Below the pieces are notes generated by a model. It worked only from the letters and a program-made list of their open reading frames with translations, was not told the origin of the DNA and did no database searches. A stretch of DNA of 64,000 nucleotides from Pohlia nutans. Lineage: Eukaryota > Streptophyta > Bryopsida > Bryales > Mniaceae. Each line of letters starts with the position of its first letter. Within the stretch, counting starts at the first letter, position 1. The position numbers and the translations under genes were made by a program. The DNA lies in contig CM040089.1 of assembly GCA_022496805.1 (NCBI GenBank), positions 436,501 to 500,500 of the forward strand, written 5' to 3'. Shown here one piece after another: positions 1 through 11,966 of the stretch.

Positions 1-206
1 CAAGAGGCAAGAGCTTAGTCGAGGAGCAAGTGCAACAAACTCCTACTGCAACCAACTTTGCCATTGTCTTGGAGGCTACAAAGCAGATGGTCGGGGACAT
101 GCTCGTTGTTGCTGAAGGTGTGCAATAAAAGTCACTAAAGCTCAATGAGCTCCTTCTTCTCTTTGACAGATGTAAGGAGCTCAATTCGCCTTGTATTCGC
201 AATACA
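1..206. other. Window edge, no assigned gene
   Basis: The stretch reads open in one forward frame up to a TAA near position 126 and could be the 3' end of an ORF that starts left of the window. Nothing recognisable is encoded. It lies directly upstream of the transposase remnant and may be part of the same element. Confidence 0.2.
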
Positions 207-2544
207 ATGACTAGCTTCAAATACTTCCGCAGGTTTGGAATTATGGACAGCATCACCAAGCTTTGTAGCTCAAGTAGGTGGTCCTTTGTCCAAGAGAACA
301 AGTTCCCCGGTCAAGGATCGGAGTTGAACAAGGTCTTTGTGTTCAAAATGTCTGAAGTTGGGCCGGGTAGCGGAGTCGACCTCGTCAAACGCATACAGCC
401 TGGTGGAGACCTCCAAAACAAATGGCTTATGTTCGACCATGTTAAAAAGGTCAAACATTGGACCACCATGGGCTGCCACGTCTACGACTCCACTTATTGC
501 CGTGTCATGACCATCGCGCTTTGCAATATGCAGTCTGAGGACGTCGCTGCCCAAATGGTCGTCTGGAAGAATCTCAACGCCGTCGTCGGTCGCCATGGAG
601 TTGAGAATCCAAATTTCAAGGGCTTCATGGCCGACAGTGCGCAAGCAAACTGGAATGCCATACGCATTGTATATGGAAGTGGAGACGCATCAATTCCAAT
701 GCCGAATAAGGAACAAACTTGTCTATTCTATTGGGTGCAGTCTCTGGGGAAGCACACCAAAGCTGACATTCGAGCTGACCTCCAGGACCAACATCGCCTC
801 ATGTGCAAGCAATACAAGAACGCCTCAACGCAAGCGGATGCTGATACCCGGTATCTCGCTATTCGAGCCTGGTGGTTGTCATCCAGAGCTACAACTGAAG
901 ATCAATGGCTTGCGACGTCTCGACCTCTCGCTTGCCTTTTGGCACTTTTGATACCGCCAGTGGGGAGGCTTCATGCAGTTGGTAATATCTCAGTACCTAC
1001 CGTGCTAGTTTAATTCTTCATCCTATTGCTATTCCACGCGCTTTTCAGTTCTAAATACTAAATCTTCAGTGTTTTTTCTATATCAGGACCTCAGTGAAGA
1101 TGAGTTGGCCGAAATGCCGTCTTGCAACTTGGCGGAGAGTATCCACAACAAGTGGAAGCAACAATCTGGTGATTGAGGCTCTGACCTATTTGTCGCTACG
1201 ATCGATGATTTTGTCCGCTCGTTCATGCAGTGCATCGCGTACTATCAGTGCTTAAACGGAGATAGAGCAGGTACCGGCCCTTCAAAAGAAAAATTGAAAC
1301 TTCGAGTTGCTCAGAAGTCTGCAGAGCGTACGGGGAACACAAAATCACTACACGAAGCATTAGCAAAGATGTCAGGTGCAGAGGAGTTCTGCACTCGAAT
1401 GCCACAATTTGAAGGAGAGGAAGTCTTCCTCTCATTGAAGCGGAAAGCAAATGTCCTGATCGGCTCCGAATACGACTCGCTCAGACCGGATAAGATCAAC
1501 ATCTCTCGTCCTCGAGTTCAAACAAGATCCACACGAAACAACACCCTAAGCCTCCCGTCGTCTCCAATCAAGATGGCAGATTCTCCCGAAGCGTCAGACT
1601 GCCATGATGTGCAAGTGCACGCACTTGCGCAAACTCCAGCGGTATACAAACACCACATTACTGCCGTGCAAGAAACGGCTTGCGATGAGAGTCAGTGGCA
1701 CATTGCGCGGCTTCCAAAATCTTTTGCGAAGGCTTGTTTCACGCAGCAAGCTGTCACCAAGAAGAAGTGCGTCGCTCGAATCATCCAAGATGGAAAATCT
1801 ACTGCTGCTCCTACGTAAATGAACCTGATGGCCAATTACAGGAAAGGAAGGAAGGACCGCATGCAATTCTTCTTTTGCAACGACGACATCAAGAGGTGTG
1901 TGAAAGGAACTCGCAGGAAGTGGGTTATGTCCCGCCCAGAGGTCCCCAAGATCTGGTCTGTCAAGAACGGCACAAACCTCACAAGCAAGGAGATACTTGC
2001 ATTGGAAAATGCTGGTTTCAGACTTCCTCAACGGGAGGTCATATCGCCGCGGAGGCTCTTCCAAAACCACCTTCTTCCCGTTGACTTGTCAACGTATGTG
2101 ATTCATGCGTTCCCTGATGACGCTCCCAAGCGGCGGCATGGCAAAAATATCTGCCGCAACAAGAAGGGCCCGTCCACCAAGCAAGCAAACAATTGTGCCT
2201 CTGCTGTCACAGTCAAAGCTCGTCTTTGGAAGGTGAACATGGTTCTAGTCCCTGCCCTTGGATGCATCGTCACATTAGATTCCGGCACACCTCCAACGAT
2301 TCAACAATACCATCTCACGATTTCGCAATTCCCAGACTGCTCATGCCCTTATTTCAAACAGATGTTGACTAAGGCAAAGGGAGGCCGTAGTCAGTGGGTT
2401 TATTGCAAGCATTTGTATTTCGTCTTCACTGTCATTTGTGGATTTGACGCTGAGGTCGATGCCTTCATAGATGCACCTACTCTAAGCTTCAACGAAGTTA
2501 AGCTAGTTCTCGAGAATGGATTGTTGACCCATCCAACCTCTTAG
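207..2544 (+). mobile_element. Broken MULE-like transposase with SWIM zinc finger
   Basis: Three consecutive open stretches (207-1013, 1225-1818, 1819-2544) read as parts of one transposase-like protein. The first has the pattern of a MULE-type DDE core, with aspartates in HVYDSTYCRVM and FMADSAQANWNAI. The last ends in a SWIM-type zinc finger, CSC followed about 20 residues later by CKH (around 2338-2412), a common C-terminal feature of Mutator-like transposases and FAR1 relatives. The coding sequence is broken: the frame changes after about position 900, an in-frame TGA lies near 1174, and a TAA at 1816-1818 separates the second and third parts, which share one frame. No terminal inverted repeats were found. 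It is best read as a decayed Mutator-like element, not a working host gene. Family assignment is from motif memory. Confidence 0.6.
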
Positions 2545-3093
2545 GGTAGTCCATTATTTCTAGTTCTAGTGTTTGTAATTGCATACTCTTCCAATCAATG
2601 AAATAGTAGTAAGACTAAAAGGGCCACTACTACGGATTTTAAATTCGGGTTTTATACTTCATCCAGTTGGGCATTTTTCCTATATCATTTACTATTAGTC
2701 ATTGTCAATGGTCTATAACAACGGCCAAGCACAAATTTCATCTTGTTGGAAACGGGACAACATACTTGATTCGCAGTTATAGCTATATTGAGTTTGGCTT
2801 TCATGTGCCTTCAACATTTTTTCCTTACCCCATTCCACGGTTATAGGTATAGAATATCCCACAGTTATAGGGTCAAAATTTTACTAAAAATATACAAATA
2901 TGCAAATATTTTCTATTTATAGTAACGTTGACCACAATTGACCTGAAATTTTTGCTCAAAACACCACATTTCTCTGCTCACCGCTCACCGCTCCCCACTC
3001 TACGCGCGCACACTATCCTCGTCCACATCCATTCCTCATAAAAATTATCCAACGAATTTCATCCGATAAGGCTAATTTTCTTCCTACCTTCAC
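2545..3093. other. AT-rich intergenic stretch
   Basis: No coding, RNA or structured repeat signal was recognised. It follows the transposase remnant and contains short degenerate direct repeats around a CGGTTATAG-like word near 2840-2870. Confidence 0.4.
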
Positions 3094-3469
3094 TAAACTC
3101 TCACTTTACTCATAGAAAACCGGGAGTTCTATTTTTTCCCACAACTAGAACTTGGACTCTAGATTCAAAGAATTGTCCAAATTCTACAATGATAGTCTAA
3201 AGAATATCCTACTAAAATAATAGACAAAACCGTACAAACACTAAAAATCCCACGGTTAATCGGTTAGAAAATGATAAGCAGCTTAAATTACTCAGTCAAA
3301 AAGGTATAATAAAAAAGGCCAATCAAAACCAAAACCAAAGAGCACACCACACGGCAAAATGTCTAATCAGCTAAAACGTTGCATTTAGACAATTAAATGA
3401 TCAAAAAGGATAAAAAAAAACCTTGCGGTAAAGGTTTACTGCCAAAGTGGACCGTCTCGGCGGTTCACA
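3094..3469 (+). repeat. Direct repeat copy A (~370 bp)
   Basis: This segment is repeated in the same orientation at 4424-4783. Both copies start with TAAACTCTCACTTTACTCAT and end near CGGT(T/G)CACA; the best-conserved core runs from the CATCCTACTAAAATAATAG-like word to the GTGGACCGTCT word. Small substitutions and indels separate the copies. Direct terminal repeats around a ~950-bp interior resemble a small TRIM-type LTR element, but clear TG...CA ends, a primer-binding site and a polypurine tract are not evident. Confidence 0.65.
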
Positions 3470-4423
3470 GGTCTTGATGTTGTTGCTTCCTCCGGTGTTG
3501 CCATTGTTGCCGATCGCCTCTGGACTCGCTGCAACCGCGCCTAAATTCATCTTGGTCGCCTTCACGTACTGGGCCAAGATCCGCCGTTGTCTACCTCGGT
3601 CGTCGTCTCCTGCAGCACTTCTACGCTCCAAGCTTCCGCTCCGCTGCTCACAGCGCCGAAGTTGGTTTCAAACGGATCATGGTCGCCTTGTTGTTGGTCC
3701 CATAACTGTCGCTCTGCCGTGATTGATGCGGCGCTAGTGCTGGTTCGTGATCAGTCTCACTACTGGTCGCACTCTACCTTCCGTCACGATTTTTACCCCG
3801 TCACCTTGTGAAGTCGAAGTTGTCTGTGCGCTGCCGCGCTTGTACGCTCCGTTCTGGCCGCTCGATCCCACTACTGTTCAATCCTCCAACAGCCGAGTCT
3901 CCATGATTTTGACGATAGCGATAGAATTCAAACCCAAAAAAGTGAAAGGAAAAACCACGACAACACCTTAGCGGCCTGTGTTGCTCCCTCGCTGTCACCT
4001 TAAGCCTTGGTACTACTTCGCCTCATCGCCCGTCTCCAGATCTACCGCCGCGCGTGAATTCGTCCTTTTTCCGCCTCTCAGCCAAAATTCAAGCACCGAA
4101 GTACCTAATCTAAAAACCCCGCACCAATCCTACAAAAACCTCTGAAAAATCTCTTTGATCTTGATTAACACTAGTTACTAGCAAGCTTCCACCTAAAAAT
4201 CTCTCCTTCCGGCGACCCAATTCAAAACTAGTGTCTGACGGCACCCCACTTCCCAAAACTCCTAGATTCAGATTCAAAACTAGCGTGGCCCAGAAACAAC
4301 TAACTGACCCGTGACCTTGCGACAGGGGTGGGTTTCAAAATCCCACCCCAAGCTACATCCATCCAATGGGCTTTCATCCAGCCATTCTCATCCATCTAAA
4401 ATTACTCCTACTCTAATGCAATC
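3470..4423. other. Spacer between direct repeats, GC-rich first half
   Basis: The first half (about 3440-4080) is clearly GC-richer than its flanks and has short open frames on both strands, none recognisable. The second half is AT-rich. If the flanking repeats are LTRs, this would be the non-coding interior of a TRIM-like element. Confidence 0.35.
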
Positions 4424-4783
4424 TAAACTCTCACTTTACTCATAGTAAACCGTGGGTTAAAACTTAGAACTTGGAGTTTATACAAGAGTAAGTTCCAAAT
4501 TCCACCCCGGTAATTTACGAATCATCCTACTAAAATAATAGACAAACCGTACAAACAGTAAAAATCCCACGGTTAATCGGTTAGAAAATGATATGCAGCT
4601 AAAATTACTCAGACAAAAAGGCATAATAAAAAAGGCCAACTAAAACCAAAAGCAAAGAGCACACCACACGCCAAAATGTCTGATCAACTGAAACGCTGCA
4701 TTTAGACAAATAAATGTTAGAAAGTAATAAAAAACCTTGCGGTAAAGGTTTACCGCGAAAGTGGACCGTCTTGACGGTGCACA
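4424..4783 (+). repeat. Direct repeat copy B (~360 bp)
   Basis: Second copy of the repeat at 3094-3469, same orientation, with scattered substitutions and short indels. The last ~200 bp, with the words ACCTTGCGGTAAAGGTTTAC and GAGCACACCACACG, are nearly identical between the copies. Confidence 0.65.
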
Positions 4784-6336
4784 TAAGACCTCCCATTTAA
4801 CCTTTAAACATCATTTCCTTATTTAAAAAGAAAACTATTCTTGTCATGGATGATGCCTGAAAAATAAAATTTATAAAATCATTTCTTCATTATTAACAAT
4901 TCATGGTCGAAGTGGTTTGAAAACTTATAAGAAATTCTCGAAGAGGTTACTTCCAAATATTATGTAACAACATGCAAACAAAAATAGGGTCCAAATAAAT
5001 CTTAAAAGGTAAATTTTATACAATAATATGGGATGTCCAAAATTTATTACAAGAATAAAAATGAGAATATTTTCAAAAGCTTACAAATTATGGGAAGAAT
5101 TACTTTTTTTAGAGTACTTTTAAATACCCTATGTTCACATGTGATACTCAAAAATACAAAGAGTGACCTCCCCAAGGAGAACTTTGGCCGCATCAAGCGG
5201 TCAATGCCTCATACAAGTAGGCCGAAAGATTGGAATGACCTAAGTGCCTCCAAGCATGGACTCCTCAAACTAGATTACTAAATATAGACAATGGCCTCAA
5301 GAACAATTCTATAAGTAAAAACACAAATCCAAACACTAGAGTAAAAGGTAAATGTAGTAGGAATAAGGGTGGAGTGGCTAATCAAGGGTCATAGGATCAA
5401 GTACGTGGGTTTTTGGGACAAAAAACAATGTGCAGTAAGTAATCAATAACTAAGGTTAAAATGGGCAATTCTAGGATAAAACTCAACCACGGTAACTAAA
5501 AAGGGCTAGGGGTCAAAATGTAGCATGGAGCACGTAAAAAGTCTAAAGGGTAGGTAATGAAGGTGTTTGAGGTAAAAAAAATAGGGCACAATAAAAATCT
5601 ATGGGAAAAAAAAAAGCAATAGGGTTGGGATGAAAGTAAAAATACCTAAAGGTAAAATTAGGGTTTTGTTTTTAGGTTTTTTTAACAAAGACTGTAGTAA
5701 AAATGGCTCTCTAGGGGTAAGATAGAATGTAGAAGGTGAATTCGAACAAGACAAAAGCATGTGAAATCAACTAAGGGAATTAGGGCAACCCTTTTGCATA
5801 GACAAGGACACAATGAGTTGGGGCTTGCACAAATAGAGGGTTCTAAACAAGTGGAAAAACCAAACAACAACAACAACAACAATACAAGACACTATGATCA
5901 CCAAGCATTTCAATAAATGAGACCAACTTGGCAAAATACAACCCTATGTGATAGGGCACACATGGGTGCCAAAATTACACTAAAATTGATAAAATAAACT
6001 CTTATGAGACCCGAAATGAACTCTAAAAACTTAGGGCAGCACATACATTCCAACTAAAATGAACAACTTAAATGCAAAAAGGCAATAATTAGGTAAAAAA
6101 AACACAAGAATACACAAACTCCACAAATACAACAACCCTCTTGGGGAGGTCACTCAATGTACTCAATGTATTCAATGCAAACCAAGTGTGACCAAGTGAT
6201 TTTTCAACCCCTTGTTTGATTGGGTTTTTACAATGTAAGATAGGGGTCAAAGATTTGATTTTACGTGGTTTACAAAGATTTGATTTTACGTGGTTTACAA
6301 GGAATACATTGGGTGATCTCCCTTGGGGTTTTTGGG
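4784..6336. other. AT-rich intergenic region, no gene seen
   Basis: No supported gene. A short inverted pair GTGACCTCCCCAAG (about 5163) and CTTGGGGAGGTCAC (about 6136) flanks roughly 1 kb and may mark an old element. A 25-bp unit containing GATTTGATTTTACGTGGTTT is tandemly duplicated at about 6247-6302, next to the start of the plastid-derived segment. Confidence 0.4.
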
Positions 6337-7173
6337 GTTTTTGGTCTTTCTGATCTAATTCTTGATCCAATGTAGAGATGATGTATGTTTGTTATACCTT
6401 TTATGACTCGTTTAGAGATAACAAAATCTTAGGGAGGTTGGAGTAATATTGGAGAAACTGTAAATAATGCAGGTATTTGGAGTTACGAAGGTGTAGATGC
6501 AATACTTATTGTTTTATCAAGATTATTATTTCTAGCAGCAATCTGGCATTGGGTATATTCAGATTTAGAGATATTTCGTGATGAGCATACATGAAAACCT
6601 TCTTTTAGATTTACCTAATTTTTTTGGAATTGATTTATTTTTATCAGAAGTTCTTTGCCTTGCATCCGGAGGTTTATTTATTATTTATTATTTATTATTA
6701 TTTTTAACAAATGGTTAATTTCCATTAATAGAGGAAGAAAATACATTGAGCCCAAGGCAGTAAGCGGAGCTTTTCATGTAACAAGTATATTTGAATTGGT
6801 TATGGTATATGGATATCTGATCCTTATGGATTATTTGGAAAAGTACAACCTGTAGTTCTAGTTTGAGAGTTGAAGGCTTTGATCCTTTCGTTCCAGGAAA
6901 ATAGCTTCATCACATTGCAGCTGGTATTTTGGATATACTAGCAGGTTTATTTCAACTTAGTGTTTGTTGTCCTTAACGATTATATAAAGGGTTATATATG
7001 GGGAATGTTGAAACTGTTTTATCTAGTAGTATTCTTGCTGATTTCTTTTTGCTGCATTTGTTGTTGCTGGGACTGTGATATGGTTCTGCAACTTTAGTAG
7101 AATCATTCAATTCTACCCGATCAATGGGATCAAGGATTTTACAACAAAAAAATAGATCGAAGAATTTGTGCTA
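6337..7173 (+). pseudogene. psbB: Nuclear plastid DNA insertion: psbB (CP47) fragment
   Basis: The forward strand reads as a decayed copy of plastid psbB, the CP47 chlorophyll-binding core antenna of photosystem II. In order one sees [61 protein letters not shown] and a terminal DRRI..A.. segment, collinear with about residues 38-226 of CP47. The frame is broken many times by stops and indels; for example the conserved tryptophan after LDPM is now TAG. Both ends of psbB are missing. The copy therefore cannot code and is a nuclear plastid insertion (NUPT). Its many C-to-T/G-to-A type differences suit an old insertion decaying by cytosine deamination. Assignment rests on long collinear similarity to a very well-known protein. 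Confidence 0.93.
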
Positions 7174-7363
7174 GTAAAAATGTTTTGTAGGTATGATACT
7201 AATTTTGTGTGTTGCCTTGTAAATGCACCAAGTTTGAATTCTAACTAGAACTTCTTTTGAGGCTTTTCAAGTTCAAATCATCGCAAATCATCATTAAGGT
7301 GTAGTTTGAATCTTAAAACTTTAGAGGTACAAGTGAAAGTTGCTGTAACAAATATCGCAATAG

Positions 7364-7599
7364 TAGGGAATGGCCTGATATGGGTACCATTTTTACACGT
7401 CTCACATAGTGTGACTTATGCCTAACTAATTTAAGTGTGCTAAAAATTTCGTCTTTAACACCATGTGTATAGTTGCAAACATGGTGCCTATAACACCCTC
7501 TAATTTTTGTAATTTTCCCATGTTTTTTTCTTACCAGAAAGATATTTCTCGAAAATCACACTATTTTTGGAGGGGTACCCATATCAGGCCATCACCCTA
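7364..7599. mobile_element. MITE with GGCCTGATATGGGTACC ends
   Basis: The word ATGGCCTGATATGGGTACC at about 7370-7388 is mirrored as GGTACCCATATCAGGCCAT at about 7574-7592, giving near-perfect terminal inverted repeats of at least 19 bp around a ~190-bp non-coding interior. The outer bases (TAGGGAAT, and ATCACCCTA on the other end) extend the similarity. Size and structure fit a MITE. Confidence 0.8.
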
Positions 7600-8233
7600 G
7601 TCTCCAACTTTGAAGAAGTGTGGACAAAGTAATGTGGTACGAGAGCCATAGGATTGATTTGTGTTGATAATCTTTTGATTCTCAATTGTAGAAGGCCAAA
7701 TTAACAAACCCATATAGATGATCTATTTGATTATTTCAATATTCAGTGGCTCATATGGTTCGTAACTAAAAATTTGAAATAAAGTCAATCGTTTGTCAAA
7801 AATATGACTTACAACTAAACATTACATTAAGTGGATGGAAATTTTGACAACAAAGTTTGAAGGTGGCATTTTGACAACCAAAAATTAAAAAAGAAGCCGT
7901 CATCAAAACCAGGGCTAGGAAATTGAAAAGTTTATGCACTGAACTCAAGAACCAAAGATAACCCTGAATAGCATTACATAATCGTGTAATAGTTCAGGGG
8001 CACAATCGTAAGAACCGTCATCATATCACACTAATCCCACACGCAGTATTCTACACACCCTTGAATGTTGACTGAACTACTTGTAATAGGGTCCAAAACC
8101 AGCATGGGGTATCTCCACAAGAGAAAGCTCGATCTGTCCCAGGAATCTGTATGCTGTGCTAGCAGCCTGATTCTTCGCTACGGTGCTCGTAATTGGAATA
8201 ACTAAGGTCAGCGTGGATGTGTTGGTAGGAGAA
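7600..8233. other. Intergenic, downstream of ORANGE
   Basis: Nothing coding was recognised. The part nearest 8233 should include the 3' UTR of the minus-strand ORANGE gene; no single clear polyadenylation signal was fixed. Confidence 0.4.
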
Positions 8234-10830
8234 TCAAACGAAGGGATCAATGCGAGGGTCGTGCTCACTGGCCAGGGCCATTCCTGTGCACAAACAGGTC
8301 GGGCACATAACCTGCACCCCAATCATGTCCAATTCACACGATGATTAAGACCGTGTGTAATATGAATTCGGAGGGCTCTGCTTTTACAGCTTGCCGAACG
8401 AATTATATCTACTTCGGCCCGAAGATCGATGTGCATGGCAGAGAGACTCGAGGCATGATTGACACGGACTAGAACGATTTTCTTGGTCAGATTTTCTTGC
8501 AACTTGAAATAAGGAACCATATATGTATTCATGTGGAGCCTGCTCACAGACAGAGTTCGGAGTGGAGATGGTGGTACCTTTGCGGCGCCTGAACAGTTCG
8601 GGCAGCGTTGCGTGGTGGGCGCTGGTAAGGGTCCGTCATCGAACCCAACGGATGCAACGGGCTCGGCCACGATGAGTGATCCAGACCCAGAGCATCGCGC
8701 ACAAGCCAAATACCCTGGTGGTGTCCATTCGTTAGAGACCGTGCACACTCTGCTCAAGGCTCAGGTTCCTTCCCTGACCTTACACAGTTCCCATTCAACG
8801 TTCGTCTGACCTCTTTCTTGAACTAGCACACCGACATTACTGCTCAGTTCGACTGTTCGAGGCCTGAGGCAAATGTACTATTTACTTATACTTATTTGAT
8901 AGGATCAGCGCGCGTACACTGTACCTGTTCCATGGCAATACCGACAGCGCTTGTGTTCTTGCTGCTTTACATTGTTGATCTCCACAACCATGAGCGATGA
9001 TATCACTCCCACGGCTCCCCCCGAGAATGAGGCCACAATTGGATCCACTTCGCTGCAGTCGCCACACTTCCACACGTGACCATCTCCCTCTCATCATTTA
9101 CGGGAATTCTGTAGTCTTACCATAGATTCATTGATATTCATTCTTCCATGATGCTGTTAGACATGTTGCAGTATCAGACAGACGCAGCTTGCACAGGGAA
9201 ATGCCAAAAGTCAATACCTCAGCTGGAGCGGTAGGTGCATGTTGCGTATGAAGTCTTCATAGGACGTCCCGCCCATTCCCAGCTTCAGTTCTAGCTGCTC
9301 GGAAGGAATCCAGATGCACCGTCATATACACAATGTCAGTGCATGATCAATGCCGATCATGAAGACGAATTCCAGTGGACCAGTCATGCTGAGCACGAGA
9401 GAATGGCACAATACTTACAGCAGGTGCGACTAGACCACCGAACAGAATGACGATGGACACCAATGCAAAACAGATCGCATAGTACTGCTTCAATGTTGCT
9501 GTTGTCTGCAATGCACCCAATTGTCACATTAAAGTCATGAGATTCCGTGTGAGTATTCGTCGCCACAAGGAGAACTTCACCAGTGTTAACACTACTGTCT
9601 CTGACTTCAAACGATACCTCCGATTTCAAGCTGAACAAACGAGTTAGATCATCGTATCATTACCAGGGGAGGCAGAAAGGGAATTGATGACGGATAACTG
9701 GGCATTTCCTCATTGTCGGCACTCGGGTCCTTTGCGTCCACTCCCTGCTCTACACTCTTGATCCGCAGCTGGATCCGTAATCTCCTCACCTAAAGCACAC
9801 ACAATTATTCCACAATGCGATTTTTAAAGTCGCTTTCGTCGTCAAGGTTTCCGACGAAAGTTATCATTGCAAGCACCATTTGAAGGCAGGGCTAGTGACA
9901 GGAAATGATTTTAGGGCATTAACCACAATCACTCGTGCGGGATTTACATAACCAGGTAGAGGTTTCAAATGAGTAATACACTTGGCTGACAAAAGACGTA
10001 ACGCAACTATTACCAGAAAATGAGAGGAAACAACAGGAGATGCAACTTAGGCAAAGCTAAAATTCGTACCTCCTCCATGAGGAGGAATATCTTGTTGCGA
10101 CGGCTGGTAATGTTGTCACGAATCTCTTGCAGCTGCATTTGAGAAAAATCAAGAACAGTTTCTCGTCCCTCTATGATACAAAAGGCATCCGTATCTTCAA
10201 CCCTGACCACCAGGTACCATCCCACCACATAGGCGCCGTTCCAAGACTTTCAGCAAAAATAAAAGACAAAGCCAGATAGTGGTCAGGGTAGGGCCTAGGT
10301 CTTCACAGAAGAAGAGCCGGTTGTCATCAGCATTCATTGCCCATTCACACAGCTTACTGTATCGATTGGTGAGCTCCAGCTCCATGAACAGAATTCATGA
10401 AAAAACGTTGCATAGAATACAAGAGTGCAGGGCCATTCATTTGACTTACAGGTCAGGGTTGGTTGCTAAGATAAGATGCACAGAGGATCTGCGAAGCAGG
10501 AAAGCAGACATGGTCACACAAAAAGTTGAAAGAGGAGCTGTTAAACTCTCACCCAACATTATTATTAACATCTTGCGAAGAGGAAGAGCTCGTGCTTGTG
10601 CTAGGCGAGTCCTTGCCGCCATCACTCACAAACCCATTTCCACCCATAGCCCTCCGCTCATAGCCCGTCGGCAACGCATCTCGCCTGCCCCACGGCATCT
10701 TCCCCCGCCATATTCTGAATCCGGCTCTCACCAGTATTCCATGGCCACTTGTCTGGTCGCTACCAACGAAGGGCACCGCCTTGCCTCGCAGCAGCACGGC
10801 GTGGCCCCCGCTGAACTGCAACCGTAACAT
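8234..10830 (-). CDS. OR: ORANGE (OR) protein, plastid DnaJ-type zinc-finger protein
   Basis: ORANGE is a plastid membrane protein that stabilises phytoene synthase and promotes carotenoid storage and chromoplast formation. Eight exons join in frame with GT-AG introns: 10830-10553, 10202-10070, 9789-9664, 9505-9419, 9294-9218, 9052-8925, 8714-8578 and 8311-8234 (TGA), predicting 347 residues (Arabidopsis OR is about 307). Residues 1-92 are Ser/Arg-rich, like a chloroplast transit peptide. Family landmarks follow: FCIIEG, LQEIRDNITSRRNKIFLLME, VRRLRIQLRIK, SIPFLPPL, a membrane segment ending ILFGGLVAPA, LELKLGMGGTSY, VDPIVASFSGGAVGVIS (second membrane segment) and VKQQEHKRC. The C-terminal zinc domain has CRYCHGTG, CARCSGSG, CPNCSGAA and CPTCLCTG, ending SEHDPRIDPFV. 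The third repeat has Ala where Gly is usual. The start is the first ATG in frame; the exon 1-2 junction is the least certain part. Confidence 0.93.
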
Positions 10831-11642
10831 TATGACGACCCAATGCAACGTCCACGGGCACACCGTTAATCTGTCTTCGAAGCCTCAGGGTCACTCCAGC
10901 AATTCGCAACCCAGAAACGACGGCTCCGAGGTAGCTGTACGCCCACTTGCAAATCCTGGCAATAAAGAAATTTTCAATATCGTGGGATACATCCCCACTG
11001 CGCGAGCTAGCTGCTTTAACTCTGAACACCTAATTGAAACCCGAGATGTGAGAACGGAGTGAAAATCCGCAGCAACAATGTAAAACTGTACCACTTGACA
11101 ATCACGATGCCGGTCACGCTTAGGCCGTGAAGGAATAGACGCGGATGAGGGAACTGAAACATGTGCTACAAGCGTGTGCTGGAGGCAATCCCGGAGATCA
11201 AGAGCGCACGGCAGGCCGAATACAGGGGCCCGAACGCACCTAGAAGAATCTGGTTCGGCCCGCGAATGCAAACTGAATGCTCTGAGTGCTGAGTGCTGAG
11301 TGCTGCCCGCTGAGCTTGGAGTGCGTGCTGGGCCGACGAGCCCGTGTAATTTAGATGGCGCCCCAGCACTGAGCAAATCAACTGGCTTCAGAGAAATCCA
11401 AGGTGCCCAATTCTGAGCTGAAGTCCGGGATCCCCTTAGCACCAGGAACTATGGTGGGCGCCACCACCACCAGCTTTTGTGCACAATCAGATGACACACA
11501 ACCGACGGCCGCGGCGATCGATGTACGTTACGTTACGTTCAGTGCCCAGCGCCAATGAAGTGAGCCCGTCAGGGCTAGACAGAGGCCACTTCAGTTGGCG
11601 TTTCTGGAGAATGCTTTCCATGTGGGTGAGGCTTCATTCACT
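10831..11642. promoter_or_regulatory. Upstream/5' UTR region of ORANGE
   Basis: This GC-richer segment lies upstream of the minus-strand ORANGE start and probably holds its 5' UTR and promoter. A short tandem repeat of GAGTGCT units sits at about 11281-11308. Long open frames on both strands overlap each other and look like composition effects. No defined promoter motif is claimed. Confidence 0.35.
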
Positions 11643-11966
11643 TCATTTGCTCTGAGGCATCGCCCCGCCGGCCTCGTCAGATCCGATGCTGTGCATTGCC
11701 TGACTGCCTGCAGTGCCATCGGATGGTCCAAGATCGCCATTGATACTGTCGGACGGATGAAGAATTTCAAAGTCGGAGGTGAAGACGACGGAAGTTCCGT
11801 TGTGGATAGGGTGGAACAGATCGGTTGTGTCAGAAACAGATGAGCAGTTGTCATTATTATGTCCTATTAGATGTGACACAAACCCGGATTTGTCCACTTT
11901 GCTTTTCAATTGCCAAGCTCTGCTGCATTTCGTTCGATGCTGCATCAGCCTCTCGGAGAGCACCAT
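11643..11966 (-). CDS. Hypothetical ORF, 107 codons
   Basis: A minus-strand open frame of 107 codons with plausible protein composition but no recognised domain, membrane segment or repeat. Other open frames overlap it on both strands, so it may be non-coding. It lies about 0.8 kb upstream of the ORANGE start and could be an upstream exon or a small separate gene. No function can be assigned. Confidence 0.15.
   Translation of the reverse strand: MVLSERLMQHRTKCSRAWQLKSKVDKSGFVSHLIGHNNDNCSSVSDTTDLFHPIHNGTSVVFTSDFEILHPSDSINGDLGPSDGTAGSQAMHSIGSDEAGGAMPQSK

Noticed and set aside
10197..10385. Minus ORF between ORANGE exons 1 and 2 as an extra exon
   Set aside because: Exon 1 and exon 2 join in frame without it and the ORANGE family has no such insert; it is treated as intron.
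10891..11442. 183-codon minus ORF upstream of ORANGE
   Set aside because: It overlaps several open frames in GC-rich DNA, lacks any domain and does not join the ORANGE frame.
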